A stretch of DNA of 64,000 nucleotides from Platycnemis pennipes (lineage: Eukaryota; Arthropoda; Insecta; Odonata; Platycnemididae), in NCBI GenBank assembly GCA_933228895.1, contig OW121857.1, positions 79,479,672 to 79,543,671 of the forward strand, given 5' to 3'. Every line of letters begins with the position of its first letter. The stretch's first letter is position 1. The position numbers were made by a program, and so were the translations under genes. Shown here in pieces: positions 11,263-22,704 of this stretch. The notes under the pieces were generated by a model. The model made no database searches, was not told where the DNA came from, and worked only from the letters and a program-made list of their open reading frames with translations.

Positions 11263-12619
11263 TAGTTTGCATTTCTTGATAAGGAGATGTATCTTGTTGT
11301 TATGAAAGAGCTGGATAGAATAAGATAATAATAAAGTAGGAAACGACAGAAATAGGACTAGAAGAAGTAAGTACTCTAGAAAGAACGGGAAGATTGGAAA
11401 TTGGGAATCGAAAGTCTAAACCGAGTATGAATTCCTTCTAAAAATATTTTCAGTGACTTTGGCTAATGTGAGCACTATGGTAAGAAAATAACGAAAAAAT
11501 TTTCTCAATATGGTATTTAAACCCCTGTCCTCCTATTTTCTACCTATCTAATTTTACCTTAAGGTCTGACTAGCCATAGTATGTTGAGTTTCTATCTTGT
11601 CCTCATTCGTGATAAAACTACTCGCATTACCGTTCGAACGTATATATTAGCTGGGAGTTAAATGCGTATGATAAATTTTCTGTTCATAATGGGGTCGGGG
11701 AAGTTGACGAGATCGTACTCTTTCTTATAGACAGGCACTCAGTTGCTCTCCGAATGACAGAGATGGGACATCCTTCTCTTTTCAGGTCAGCGAATTTTGA
11801 GTGTTTGAGGGAGGGGGGGAGGGTAGGGGCGAGGGGATTAATCCCCGAGAGTCGACGTCTGCTGTCGCCGCCGGCGGGAGGCGCGGTTCAGAACAGTCTC
11901 GCCACCCAGGGGAACTCGATGGACCGTTTTTCTCCACTCCTCCCTTTTCCAAATCCCCTCTCTGTTTGAGCGAAGTTGAAATTACGGCAATTAGGGCCTC
12001 GCCAAACTTCCAAATGAAATATAATTAGCGACCAGGGTTAATTTCCCGTTTTGCCATCTTCTCTCCGCAAGCATTTTGTTATGATTCGGTTTTCTACCCT
12101 GCGAGAACTGGCCAATATAATTCCAAGTATTTGGTCATTCAATCGCGTGTATTGTCTTTGAGTTAAGGGATTTGGAGATGAGTCGGATATTACGTTTGCC
12201 GCATTGGTTTTCCTTGTGGTAAACCTCACCATAAATCCTGGGGAAGATGTTTCAAAGAGGTTGTGCGAAGCTCTTAGACTTAAAACGACGGCGATTGAAG
12301 CGAAACGAATCTTCCCATTCGGTTTAAAATGCCTGAGCACCAATGGACTGCTCCGTTAGTCATCTTCGTCGTTCGTTTACGATTTCTGAGTAGAAACCAA
12401 TAAACGGAGTCTATCGGAGATTTGCATGACAGCGTTGTACCAAGTGGTGCTGTAGTTGGCAAAAACAATTTTACAGGCGATCTTTTAAAGGCGATTTTTT
12501 TAATAATTAGATAGGGATTGGGATGGTAGTAAAATATATTGGATTGTTCGAGATGTAGGTGGTTAGAGGAATGTAGAAGTTAAGCTGGTTAGAGAAGAGG
12601 AAGGCAGGAAACTTAGATA
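11263..12619. other. No recognised gene; short GC-rich patch
   Basis: About 11795-11960 is GC-rich with CpGs and two overlapping frames (11754-11969 and 11801-12028) that look compositional. Minus frames at 12038-12343 and 12280-12468 have no recognisable domain. No repeat identified. Confidence 0.45.
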
Positions 12620-12776
12620 CAAACCATTTAGCTGCATGTGACCCTATTATCTAGCATGTTTCAATGTAGTAGGTATCCTAGTTGAATGTCAATGGTGCAT
12701 TCTTGGTTATCTACACCCCCTGCCATACATCTTCGTGGTGGCTTGCAGGGTATTACGTTGAGGTAGACGTAGATGA
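12620..12776 (+). mobile_element. LINE-A 3' end
   Basis: Degenerate 3' UTR (GCTGCATGTGACCCTATTAT) precedes the terminal block CCCCTGCCATACATCTTC ... GGTGGCTTGCAGGGTATTAC and imperfect hexamers. It is closest to the short 3'-end copies at 45998 and 50305. There is no coding sequence. Confidence 0.75.
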
Positions 12777-12869
12777 AACTAAAAAGGTTGGAGAATGCAT
12801 GGCTATTCAGCAGTGAAATGAGGAGACTGCGAAATTGAAGTTAGTAGCTATTCAGGAGAGGTGAACTAC

Positions 12870-13270
12870 AACTTACTTTACTTTACTTTACTTGAGTTTT
12901 ATTTTACCTGGGCGGGATAGGACGTTGCCGTCCTCTCCACCCCCCGCCCAGGGCATAAAAGATACATTATTGGTTCAAATAGGTACAGAGTACAAATATA
13001 TAGTTAAACGCATTGTAAAATGTAAAAAAAAGAAAAAAAAAAGTACAAAACATTTTGCCTTATACAAATCAAAAATATTACAGGTAAAAATGATAAAAGA
13101 TGAAAAATCAAAAGTATATAAATGGATTCTCATGAGATGTAAGTTCCCAGTAGTAATTTGTGAAGCCTCATTCTCGAGTAATTCGTTTTTAACTTCTTTG
13201 GCAATGCGTCAACTTAGGTCATTTGCGCCTCTTAAAATGGGGTCGGTAATAGGGTATAGGTTGGAATTTT
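12870..13270 (-). mobile_element. Possible 3' end of another LINE with hairpin and pentamer tail
   Basis: Read on the minus strand, a perfect 10-bp stem (CCTGGGCGGG, 12907-12916, with CCCGCCCAGG, 12943-12952) encloses a second 5-bp stem. It is followed by AT-rich sequence and then AAGTA pentamers (12870-12896). A terminal hairpin plus microsatellite tail is typical of some LINE 3' ends. The body to 13270 is AT-rich without a readable ORF, so this is structural inference only. Confidence 0.4.
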
Positions 13271-13274
13271 TAGG

Positions 13275-13360
13275 CAACGGAAGGAATTCGTGGTGGAGAG
13301 AAACCCAGCGTCAGCACGTTCCGACTCTTAACGTAAGGTGCCAAACTTCCCATCTGACGG
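13275..13360 (-). mobile_element. S1 SINE, 3' half, interrupted
   Basis: Minus-strand S1 3' module (GGAGAGAAACCCAGCGTCAG, then CTCTTAACG and AAGGTGCCAA). It is split by the plus-strand S1 at 13374-13719 and resumes at 13733. Confidence 0.85.
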
Positions 13361-13373
13361 AATGGAGACTGAA
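13361..13373. repeat. Target-site duplication, left copy
   Basis: AATGGAGACTGAA is repeated exactly at 13720-13732. The two copies bracket the inserted S1 SINE. Confidence 0.9.
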
Positions 13374-13719
13374 GGGGGATCGGGTTGATGTGGTGGCTAG
13401 AGTACTGGCCTCCCATCCCGAAGGCCCGGTTCGAACCCCGGAACTGGTGGATTTGTCATTGGTATGCCGGTCCCTAATTGAGTGCCTTATGGAGAGCATT
13501 TCGAGTCCAGTAAACCGTCCGTCAGTTGGGACATTACGTCCTCTTTGCGTCTTTAGTAAGAGTAGGCTAATGCCGATGCCGGGTTTCTCTCCACCCTTCC
13601 TCCGCTTCCTGAAAACTCCTACCATTACCTCCTCCTACCATTAACCAATTACCAACCTATCCTAAATGGCGCAAATGACCTCAGCTGTCGGTCGCCTCCC
13701 CTAAATAGCCAACCAATCA
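13374..13719 (+). mobile_element. S1 SINE, full length, nested
   Basis: The best reference copy: 346 bp between exact 13-bp target duplications. The A box is GTGGCTAGAGTACTGG and the B box GGTTCGAACCC, near the pol III consensus. The core is around GTCAGTTGGGACATTACGTC. The 3' module runs from AGAGTAGGCTAATGCCGATG to GGTCGCCTCCCCTAAATAGC, with a short CCAACCAA tail. It is non-autonomous and presumably mobilised by a LINE in trans. Confidence 0.95.
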
Positions 13720-13732
13720 AATGGAGACTGAA
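13720..13732. repeat. Target-site duplication, right copy
   Basis: AATGGAGACTGAA, identical to 13361-13373. The sequence also belongs to the host S1 element, as expected for a nested insertion. Confidence 0.9.
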
Positions 13733-13871
13733 CTTGAAATGCTCTCCACATAACACTGCATTGGGTCCCGTATACCGATCAAAAATTCAGCCATTGTCGA
13801 GATTCGAACCAGGCTTCCAAGATGAAAGGCCAGGACCGTAGCCACCACACCAAATTGATCCCCATCAGCTA
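13733..13871 (-). mobile_element. S1 SINE, head half, interrupted
   Basis: On the minus strand it carries the A box (GTGGCTACGGTCCTGG) and a B-box region (GGTTCGAATCTCG). This continues the S1 copy begun at 13275-13360. Confidence 0.85.
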
Positions 13872-14176
13872 AATTGAAAAGAGGATATATTGTGATACAT
13901 GAGGTACTGGAGAGTGTGTTAGAGATGCAGTGACTATTAACGGCAGAAGAATCGTGAGTAACAGAATTTTTTGACGTCATGGATATAAGTAAAAGAGCAA
14001 AGAAATAAATTAAAAGAAAAATAATTTGTTCCCGTGTGAAGGCTTACAAATATGACTTACGTGATAATAGTTACATGGCTAATGGGGAAATAAAAAGCTT
14101 CGGAAGATCAGTTCTATTCTGAGATAGTCTGTGAAAATGAGGAAAATTGTTTCCAGGATTGCGAACTAATCACGAA

Positions 14177-14375
14177 CGCCTTAGCGATGTCACCCGCTGA
14201 AATGCACAATAGTAGTATTTCCACAGAGAAAAAGAGCACAGAAGGAAAAGCCTCAGTAGCCCAATTTGCAGGGTGCATGGCCGAAAATCTGTGGTTCAGG
14301 GTTCGAGTACCAGTCGAAGTGTTATTTTTGCTTGTGGAAATTCTGCTATTGAGGAAAATTGCTATAAGAACTCAT
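14177..14375. mobile_element. Palindromic tRNA-headed element, copy 2
   Basis: The left end GTCACCCGCTGAAATGC is the inverse of the right end of copy 1 (GCATTTCCGCGGGTGAC). A central tRNA-like part has the B box GGGTTCGAGTACC (about 14300), and the right body (TTTTGCTTGTGGAAATTCTG) inversely matches the left one. Two copies with the same inverted layout suggest this is the family's own structure, not one chance rearrangement. Confidence 0.55.
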
Positions 14376-15670
14376 CAAAAGTTGAAATAGGAACTAAAGA
14401 GGGGTCTTGAACAATGTTGAAGGAGTGTTTTTTTGGAACTTGGAGGAGGAAAAGCTAACCCGTGCATTGCATTTTTAAAGGAACATTTGTTGCCTCGTGT
14501 TACGCACGACTTTAAAGTATTTTGACCTCCATTTTCATTCATTTCTTGTCCTCGGTTTTATGTGATCCTTAAAGATTACAATGGGGAGAAATAAGGTTAT
14601 ATTTGCAAATGGTCCATAAATGTGCAGGAACAATGATCCGAGACCCTTTCTTGTCGCAAATATAAGATTTAAAAAGTAAGTTTTACTAAAATGTTCGAAG
14701 GACACGAGAATAGTCAAATGTATCCTTTGGGATTCTTGAAAATTTCCGTAGACCTCAGGTCTGAGGATATGAGTGACGTCTCTGATCCACGAACAAGCGA
14801 TGGATTGATTAGAGCCACTGAACGTTTATGCGTAAGATCAAAGTAAAATTTTCACAGCCTTTCGTATACCTCTGCCATTAAAAGTATAAGGTTTTGTTTT
14901 TAGCGAGATTTTGTGTTAAATTTTTATGATGCCTCCTAGATGTGGATTGGCAGAAAAGACGTCGTTAATTTTGTTTTATGCATTCTTGAAACTGCACCTC
15001 CAATTTCGATTATATTTCCCAGTAATAGCGAGCGTGGAAGAATTTTATGGCTTTCCCTTCGAGCGCGACAGATTAACTGCGGCGGAGAACTTTCTTTCGA
15101 CAAAAGTTACCAATGCGTAAATCTAATTTTTTCATTTGAAAAATAAACGTTTTCATCAATGTCCTGTGTAATCTCCGCTCCAATTGAACTCTAAAATCAG
15201 AATATAGGTTAACACATAATAGAATAAATATATACTATTTTACCTATATGAAGATAGATGGTAAATACTCGTATATACGAGTACAACACTTATTTGGAAC
15301 ACGTCAATCATCAGTTTTCGAGCCGCATTTCATCACTTAATGCCTGACGGGACTTAGAAGAACTAAGAAATAAAGTGCATTAAAAATATATAAACTGTTG
15401 AAATCTTTTCTTTATTAATAAAATATCAGGCATTTATAATGTAAATACCTAAAAATCATCAACTCATTAAGTATGTTAATCGCTTCATTTCGCACACAAT
15501 ATCAGTGATACTGCCAAGGCTTTAAGATCGCCTTTAAGGTATGCCTGATCATACGTAACTACTTATTAACCAATTTCATGAAAAATTTTTCTTCGTTTCT
15601 TTAACTATATTATAAATCTATATTATTTTTCTGAACTTTCACGTAGATCTCAAAATGTTTGTTTCTTCAC
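14376..15670. other. No recognised gene
   Basis: AT-rich. Overlapping frames at 14926-15120 and 14940-15146 and a minus frame at 14535-14717 have no recognised motif. A possible exon here would need transcript evidence. Confidence 0.5.
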
Positions 15671-16075
15671 CATCATTGGTCAACAATCCTAGGATTGGTT
15701 TGACGCAGCTTTCCACTCTATTCTTCTATCGGCCAACCTTGTCATTGTGACGTAATTCTTCTCTTTTACATCCTTCACAACCTGTTCCATGTATCTCATA
15801 CGAGGCCTGCCTTTTCCAATCTTACCGGTCACTTTTCCCTCGAAGATAGTCTATATCAGGCCATCGTGTCTCAAGATATGTCCGATTAAGTATTCCCTTT
15901 TTCTTTTTAGAATTGTCAACAGACTTCTCTTTTCTCCCACTCTTCTTAGGACTTCCTTGTTACTTACTCGGTAGATCCATTTAATCTTCATCATTCTTCT
16001 GTAGCACCACATTTCGAATGCTTCTGCCCTTTTCTTCTCCGCGGCTGTCATCGTCCATGCCTCACTGCCTATGTT
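15671..16075 (-). mobile_element. RTE-like LINE, 3' part
   Basis: Encodes on the minus strand the C-terminal region shared with 39279-39607: AEAFEMWCYRRMMKIKWIYR, VLRRVGEKRSLLTILKRKRE and LIGHILRHDG. The frame breaks after HDGLI (stop near 15851), and the rest is readable in another frame toward the 3' end (AACAATCCTAGGATTGG, 15679). Coding is disabled. Confidence 0.8.
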
Positions 16076-16208
16076 AATTTTAAATACCCATATTCATCAC
16101 CTTAAAGCGGGGTATTATCTAATGTTCTCCTTTTTCAGCGTTGTTATACCGATCGTACTAATATATATAGAACAGAATACATCTGTGTTATATTTAACAA
16201 TCTCCTTT

Positions 16209-16553
16209 TTAAACCCTTTTGGTTGGTTGGTTATTTAGGGGAGGCGACCGACAGCTGAGGTGATTTGCACCATATAGGATAGGTGGAATTGGGTAATGGC
16301 AGGAGTTTTCAGGGAACGGAAGAAGGGTGGAGAGAAACCCGGTGTACTCTTAACGAAAGGCGCCAAGAGGACCACCACTTAACGTCCCAGCCGACGGACG
16401 GAGGACTGAACTTGAAATACCTTCCACTAGGCACTCAAGTGGGGACCGGTTTTCCTGTGAAAAATTCGCCACTGCTGGGAATCGAAGCCGGCCCTTCGGG
16501 ATGGGAGGCCAGTACTCTAGCCACCACACCAACCCCTCCCCTTAAATCCTTTT
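16209..16553. repeat. Target-site duplications of an S1 SINE
   Basis: TTAAACCCTTTT at 16209-16220 and TTAAATCCTTTT at 16542-16553 differ at one base and flank the S1 copy between them. Confidence 0.8.
16221..16541 (-). mobile_element. S1 SINE, full length
   Basis: Complete minus-strand S1 of 321 bp. The tail (three GGTT units, giving AACC repeats on the element strand) is at 16221. The 3' module, core (ACGTCCCAGCCGACGGACGG), B box (TTCGAT within GGGAATCGAAGCC) and A box (CCAGTACTCTAGCCAC) follow in order. With 13374-13719 it defines both ends of the family. Confidence 0.92.
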
Positions 16554-17598
16554 TCGCGTTAATATATTCATAGTCCTAGTACAACTATCAGCGCCTAATC
16601 AATACAACATGCTCTTATTTAATGTCATCCTTGCTTCTTGAGGTTCTTAGAGTCACCTTTTCAGCTCATCCGCGAGTCCGGAAGCCACCCATATTAATGT
16701 TTGGCCCATCTTTTTAAATTGCTTCAAAAACGACCCTAGAAGTAATTAATGGTATTTATTTTATCCTATCGCTTAGGAGGAGGTTTTAATTTTTCTCCGG
16801 CATAATCTAAGTTCGTCATTTCATTAAACCCTTTGCGAGTTTGTAATGATGAATAACGTCATTAATATGCCACGCCAACGTAAGGTTTGTAAGCCTCGGG
16901 AGAGGGATAATATTTTTATTCATTTGTGCTTTGGGGGTGGAAGGTAATTAACTGCGCGTATGCCACTACCCTCCAGCCCTTCCGTCAGCCGCGCGCGAGG
17001 GGTGGGGCTGCTTACTACCCTCTCGGGGCGAGTCCTTGCCAAGATCTGCCTTGGGAGTGAGCGGTGGTTTCATTCACCGACCCTCGCACGAGTCGTTAAA
17101 GTGGTTGGGGAGATAATTATGGGTCATTAAGAAGGTTGGCTTTACTGATTTGTTTCGTGCCTACCTTGAACCCGTGTCCGGCAACTCCTTTAAGCTAACC
17201 TATGCATTATCGTGTTTCCTCCTGATTTATTAAGAGTACTTATTACTTATGGTGTTTTTACTATCAGTGAAGACTAACTTCTAGGGAAGAAAAATTATAT
17301 ATCTCAAAGCAATTCCACATGTACCATTTAACATATATTCTCAAGATCAGTTGTCACCACGGCCTGTCTATGATAAACGGTGGCGAAACCGGGTCGTGAG
17401 ATCAAATATTAATGCGGAATTGTGGTGAAATCTTTAGATGTCCCGTGATGACAGAATTCTACCAAGTCAAGGCTGAAAGAATTTCTTACAACTAAACAAA
17501 GACTGAAACATTTCTTACAAAGACAACCATCATGAAATTTTTTTTCCTAATGTGGTAACGTACCTGATGGACTTTTAAAAAATATGAACGCTACGGTG
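16554..17598. other. No recognised gene
   Basis: Mostly unassigned. About 16960-17080 is GC-rich with several CpGs. I see no frame or repeat to call. Confidence 0.5.
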
Positions 17599-17599
17599 C

Positions 17600-17690
17600 T
17601 CAGATTTTTGTAGTGGCTAGAGTGAGGACCGCAAGGGCCCTGGGTCGAATTCCAGCGATAGAAGCTTTTCTACGGTATAGGAGCCTCAAC
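17600..17690 (+). mobile_element. S1-like tRNA head fragment
   Basis: A-box-like AGTGGCTAGAGTGAGGAC and B-box-like GGGTCGAATTCC at the normal S1 spacing. No core or 3' module follows. Confidence 0.55.
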
Positions 17691-17761
17691 TCTTAATAAC
17701 ATAACAACAGAGCCTAAGGAAAATATGCGCACACACATTCTAATGCTCTTCACATTTTTCT

Positions 17762-17988
17762 CTACATCTACAGCTATACGATACCCTGCAAGCCACCGCG
17801 AGGGTGTGTGGCAGGGGGTGAAGATCACCAAGGATGCACTACCGACATGCAAACAAGCAACTATAGGGTCTCATGCAACTAGATTGTTAGTATCTATCGT
17901 ATTTAAAGGATTAATACTTGCATCATGCACTACAGACTAATCTAAAATATTTCCCCTACCTATCCTATTCCCCTACCTAACCTATCAA
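17762..17988 (-). mobile_element. LINE-A 3' end, short subfamily
   Basis: Inverted hexamer tail, GCAAGCCACCGCGAGGGTGT and GGCAGGGGGTGAAGATCACC, then a 3' UTR closely matching 45998-46149 and 50305-50588 in opposite orientation (ATGCAACTAGATTGTTAGTA). It abuts the head of the next LINE-A copy at 17989. Confidence 0.85.
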
Positions 17989-18901
17989 GGAATATTTAAA
18001 TATTGACCTACAAGCAATTGAAACTTGGTGTGATACATGGCAGTTAGAACTTAACTTTAAAAAATGTCTTATAATGAATTTTTGGAAAAGGAATTTCTCT
18101 CCTCCTAGCACTTACAAAATAAGTAATAATGAATTAACAAACGTGGAATCCATTAAATATCTTGGAATAAGACTGATAAATGATCTTTCCTGGGGTAAAC
18201 ACATTCGTGAAATAATGGGTCAAGCGAATCGTAAACTGGGATGCGTCAAAAGAGTACTAGGTAAATGTGACGATCATGTACGAGAAATCAGCTACCTTTC
18301 CCTTGTAAGACCTCATTTGGAATATGCTGCAAGTGTATGGGATCCCTACGAAATCGGTCTAAATAACGAACTCGAACGTGTGCAGCGAAGATCGGCAAGA
18401 TTTGTCAAGGGCCGGTATGATAACCTTATTAGCGTAACCAGTCTATTAAATGAATTAAATTGGGAAACATTGTCAGATCGCAGGTTGAAATTTAGACTTA
18501 ATCTCTTAAATAAATTCCAACACCATATTTTCAGTGATGATGTTAAAAATATTTTGCGGGCCCCAACTTACTATGGTAGACTGGACCATAATCACAAAAT
18601 TGGAGAAATAGATTGCCGAACTGACAGATTCAAAATGTCCTTTTTTCCTCGTACTATTAGTGATATGAATAACGGTAAATGTATCCAGTACGCGTGTAGC
18701 AATAGATAACATTGGTAGCTGCATGTTTGTATAAGGACCTATAGCTAACCCAACTAACAGCATGTTTTTGCATGTATGCTTTGCTATTTTAATTTTTAAT
18801 TACAAATTTTATGCATGATATGTAGTGAATGTTTGGTGATGGTTCACCCCCTGCCACACACCTTTATGGTGGCTTGCAGGGTATTATGTAGATGTAGATG
18901 A
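17989..18901 (+). mobile_element. LINE-A, 5'-truncated copy with intact C-terminal frame
   Basis: Non-LTR retrotransposon copy starting within the RT domain C-terminal side and ending in the 3' block and TAGATG tail (about 18845-18901). The reading frame from 17994 to the stop at 18709 has no stop or shift. It is the least damaged coding segment in the window, suggesting a relatively recent insertion. Confidence 0.93.
17994..18709 (+). pseudogene. LINE-A reverse-transcriptase ORF, C-terminal fragment
   Basis: About 238 uninterrupted codons from YLNIDLQAIETWCDTWQLEL, the region just after the catalytic palm in complete elements, to the end of the ORF. Recognisable blocks are VESIKYLGIRLINDLSWGKH, LVRPHLEYAASVWDPYEIGL, LERVQRRSARFVKGRYDNLI and LNELNWETLSDRRLKFRL, the post-RT region common in Jockey/CR1-group elements. 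The endonuclease and catalytic RT motifs are missing because of 5' truncation, so it cannot be functional alone. The 105-residue plus frame downstream (19050-19367) is unrelated. Confidence 0.9.
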
Positions 18902-19969
18902 ATTCACTACTATCACTGAAATTCTTTCTCCCATTCTGTTTCTCTCTTGGTGCTTTTTTCCAATTAAAATTTTCCTCGATAATTCTTAACGGACCCACTA
19001 TTCGTCCCACCTATTATCTTTGATGGTTTAGCATGCTCGATCTTTTTATGTGTTTTTCTCTCACCTTCTAAACCTACTCTGCATGTTCTGTCAATTTCTT
19101 CCAAGATTGCTCCCCCGGGTATATGTCCTGCAATCTAGGCTACCACCTGAGCTAAACTCTACGTGTATGCTCCAGTATCCTACGCGCTACCCTAAACGAT
19201 GCCTCGTCCGTGTAGTGGACACCCGAGCGATTCAGGGGCATCCGACACGAATCCAGCTCCCGCCCGAGGCCCAAAAACTCATCTCCCTCACTCCCGCAGA
19301 CTTCACGGCGTCTCCGGTTTATGCCATCCACTCGACTTCAAACCATCTTTACCAATTTACTGCTTAAAGCCTTCAGAAACAATTTTTTCCCAATTACCGA
19401 AATCAACTGGCTTCCAAAACGGACCTAGCCTCCTCAGATGGTGAGAACGGGTTATCCCTGTTGGTGGGCTCATGTGCGAAATAAGCGAGGTCTCATCCCC
19501 GTCTTCGGTTTTGTGGACTGCGTTTATAACGGCTGGGAACGAAGTAATTTGGTGTCCCCTTCCTGTCCCAATGCTCCTCCGAATAGCGGCTGCGTGCTCG
19601 AGGTCATTTGGGTTTTAATGGAGCCATTATGGGTTGGGGAGGGATTTCAAATGTACGGTACCAAATAACCAAGGGGTAAGCGCTTGGATGCTCTGATTTT
19701 GATGATGTTTATGAGTGCTGTAATTACGGTACGGTCTAGGACGTTCTTGCATCATGAAAGCATTCGGCATCGTTTTTCAGCCGCACCATTATTTACGCTT
19801 TGAGTTAAACCTCATTTTCCAGCGTTGGAATGACCAGTTTAACAAGAAAAACTTTATTTCATGCATAAACCTTACACATAAATTAAAAATGTGAATGTTT
19901 TTGGGTAAATCCTTCAGTATTTGAGCATATTTTGTGTTTCGGGACTTAATGGTGTTTTTTACCTTCTTT
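18902..19969. other. No recognised gene; tRNA-like scrap
   Basis: About 19140-19340 is GC-richer. Overlapping frames (19050-19367, 19199-19444, 19438-19668) show no domain. On the minus strand 19140-19154 reads TAGCTCAGGTGGTAG, an excellent tRNA A box. The expected B box (about 19101-19115) is degenerate, so a tRNA pseudogene or SINE head is the most I would claim. Confidence 0.4.
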
Positions 19970-20575
19970 ACATCTACATAATTCCCCCAGATTCACCACT
20001 AGGGTGTCTGTGAGGGGGTAAAGATCACCAAACATGCACCATTGACATGCAGTTAAGAGCTACTAAGGCCTACCAGATTCAACTGCGTGTAGATGTAGAT
20101 CTGCTATGCAGCCTTGCATGTAACCTGTAAATGCTAACCACGCAACTAAGAGCTACCACTACAGTCTACTGTAATAATATTTCACGTATCTATCCCACCT
20201 ATCTCTTTTCTTTGCTACCTATTCTGTTCTCTTACGGTTCACGGGAAAAAATGATATTTGAAATATATCGGTGCATCAATATATCTCTCTAGTCTTATTT
20301 ATCTGGTTAAATCTATCATAATACGCTGGGGTTTTTAATATATTTCGAACATCTCCCGTAAACCTATCCGTTGTTAATTTCTGCCGGAGATTTAATTGGT
20401 ATTTTAGCCTACGATCTGATAATGATTTCCAACCTAATTCTTCTATTAATTTTCATACACTGCTAAACCTATCGCAACACCTTTTAACAAACCTAGCTGC
20501 TCAACACTGCACACTGTCTAGTTATATGATCAAGCGTAATTCATTCTGTTCCCAAACACTGGCTGCTTATTAAAG
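19970..20575 (-). mobile_element. LINE-A, old degenerate copy
   Basis: The 3' end (CATCTACATAATTCCCCCAG, GGTGTCTGTGAGGGGGTAAA) is followed leftward on the element by UTR and diverged coding sequence. GATCTGATAATGATTTCC corresponds to GATCTGACAATGATTCCC in the copy at 4402-4953. Many substitutions and indels; no frame survives. Confidence 0.75.
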
Positions 20576-22704
20576 GTAGGGCATAACTAGTTGAAAGTTC
20601 AACTTAAATTTAACTTTAAATTTAAAATATATGAAGCTCAGAGGCGAATTAATATTAATATGATGCTCTTCGAAGGGTTTAATCTAAAGGCGGGCGTGAT
20701 AGGTGAGGGAGGAGTACTTTCCCTAAGTACTAAGCGCAGCAGTATGTGTAATTTCCACGTTAGAGTTTGAGTTGCCAGGTAATTTCCCGCTTCTGCTTGC
20801 AGTTTCCCAGGAGGATTTTACGCCGGGGAAATCTCACGGCTTGTGTTTAGCTGGCCATGTATCTGCTTCAGCTACGATCGTACTCCGATCCCGTCTTCCC
20901 TCGTCTTTAGTTCCCGAATACTCCAAGCTTGTGCTTCAGAGAACGGAAATACTCTTAATCATTTGCTTCCTTAAACTGGCATTGTGAAAGTAAGACTCGT
21001 AAGTTGGAGATAAGGATTTACTCCAGCATCATGCAAACTTACGCTGCAAGGATAAAAATTTTTCAGCGGCGTGACAATAATGCCTTTCGCTTTTGTATTC
21101 TTACTAGCAAACCCTTTTATGGCCTCAGTCCGTAAGTGGGATGAAGAGCAAAATTTTGGCTAACTTCAGTAAGAAAAAACTTTTTGTTACTGCTTTTAAA
21201 ATGTTTCACTAGAAATTTCACCCAAATGTATATCATTGCATTAATCTTTCCCGAAAAAGAGAATTTATTTATTTTTGTTTTTCCTCGTTATTTCACCAAA
21301 GTCTCTGCCTCTGTGTAGTTTAGATCCAGAATTCATGCAATTTCTGGCACGTCTGTGGAAAAAGTTATGATCGATCATATCGTTGACAATGTATCTTTTC
21401 TTCATATATATTGTCGATATTAGGTTAATTCTTTCCTCGTGTCGGTGGTGCATAAAACATCATGAATTATTGATGAGTATTCCTACGAGTTTTTAAACCT
21501 ATCCACAAAATCACGTAGCATGGTAATGATCCTTTATGCATAGTATTTGTCGCGATTGTAACCAAACTTGAAGGAGAATTACTACATAATGGAATTACAC
21601 CTTTTTAACAATATTATTTTCGGCCTATATTGGGATTCACACCAGAGTGTATTGTATGAAGCTTTTTTTGCCCCTATTTGAAACGCATCCCAAATGACTG
21701 TATGTTTAAATATTGGCACGGTATCAGGAGAAAACTTCTGAATATAATTCAGAGTATCAATCCTTGGATCATCTCGAGAAATAAACTCGTAGAATAGGAG
21801 CTCTTTTAGACTCGAAACCGATGAGAACGTTTAAAATCACATTCCAGCTACCTGTCAGTTCCCTGAAAAGCGAGCAGTAAGGTGAATGCATTGAATCTTG
21901 TCGTGAGACAATATTTAGAAACAAAAAACGAATTATCATTCCGCTACACGCTTCATCTTATACTTGGCCTCCGCAAATTTCAAGTCGCTCTAAAAATATG
22001 GGACAAAATTGATGGCCTCATCTTCAGCAATTTTTTAGCGATTATTTTCTCGGGTGAATGAAAAATGTAGGACTATTTTAGTAACACCTTAATACTCTTG
22101 CAAATAGAATTTGTGCTTTGCACTCACTAGACTGCTTTCGTTTGAAATGAGACATATGATCCTTTAATGCCGCCACGACTGAGCTTAACGAGACTATTTT
22201 GAGTTGGCAGCCTGGTTTAATGCACCCTGCACCCCAGTAAATTATCCGTAATTGAACGCAGTGTACGTGGGTCGACCAAGACTCGGCATTTAAATTCAAA
22301 TCTCACTCTTTACCAAGCATTTTTAATTTTTTGTTTTCATCAGGACGCGAAAAAACTTGGTTAAAGCTCAAAATAACATCATTTAAAACTAGTCGTCGGG
22401 CTAATGTGCTACCGGACGTTAACCGGCCCTTGAACTTAAATCGGTCTCGAGTGAGGGGGTAACTCTTGCGCTCTTCATTGCCCTTCCGGTAAAATTTCTT
22501 AAACCGCTCCGAATCCTTCCCACAGAGGATTATGGGAAGAGGACGCAATATCGTTCACGGGACGGAAGGCGGTGGGAAAACACGGGCGTCTATTTTTAAC
22601 GACACGTTACTCTTCGCAGGGCAGGGTTGGGTCACAGAAGAAAAAAAAATCCGACCAGTGTTCCCATCCGGGAGTGAATGGATACCTAGTTCGCCTCCCG
22701 CTCA
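20576..22704. other. No recognised gene
   Basis: Short frames only (20772-20987 +, 21265-21453 -, 22078-22299 -, 22303-22548 -), without motifs I recognise. No repeat family identified. Confidence 0.5.

Noticed and set aside
12892..13644. 250-codon plus frame, the longest in the window
   Set aside because: It runs from a hairpin/pentamer repeat through AT-rich DNA and two nested S1 SINEs, so it is a chance fusion of repeats.
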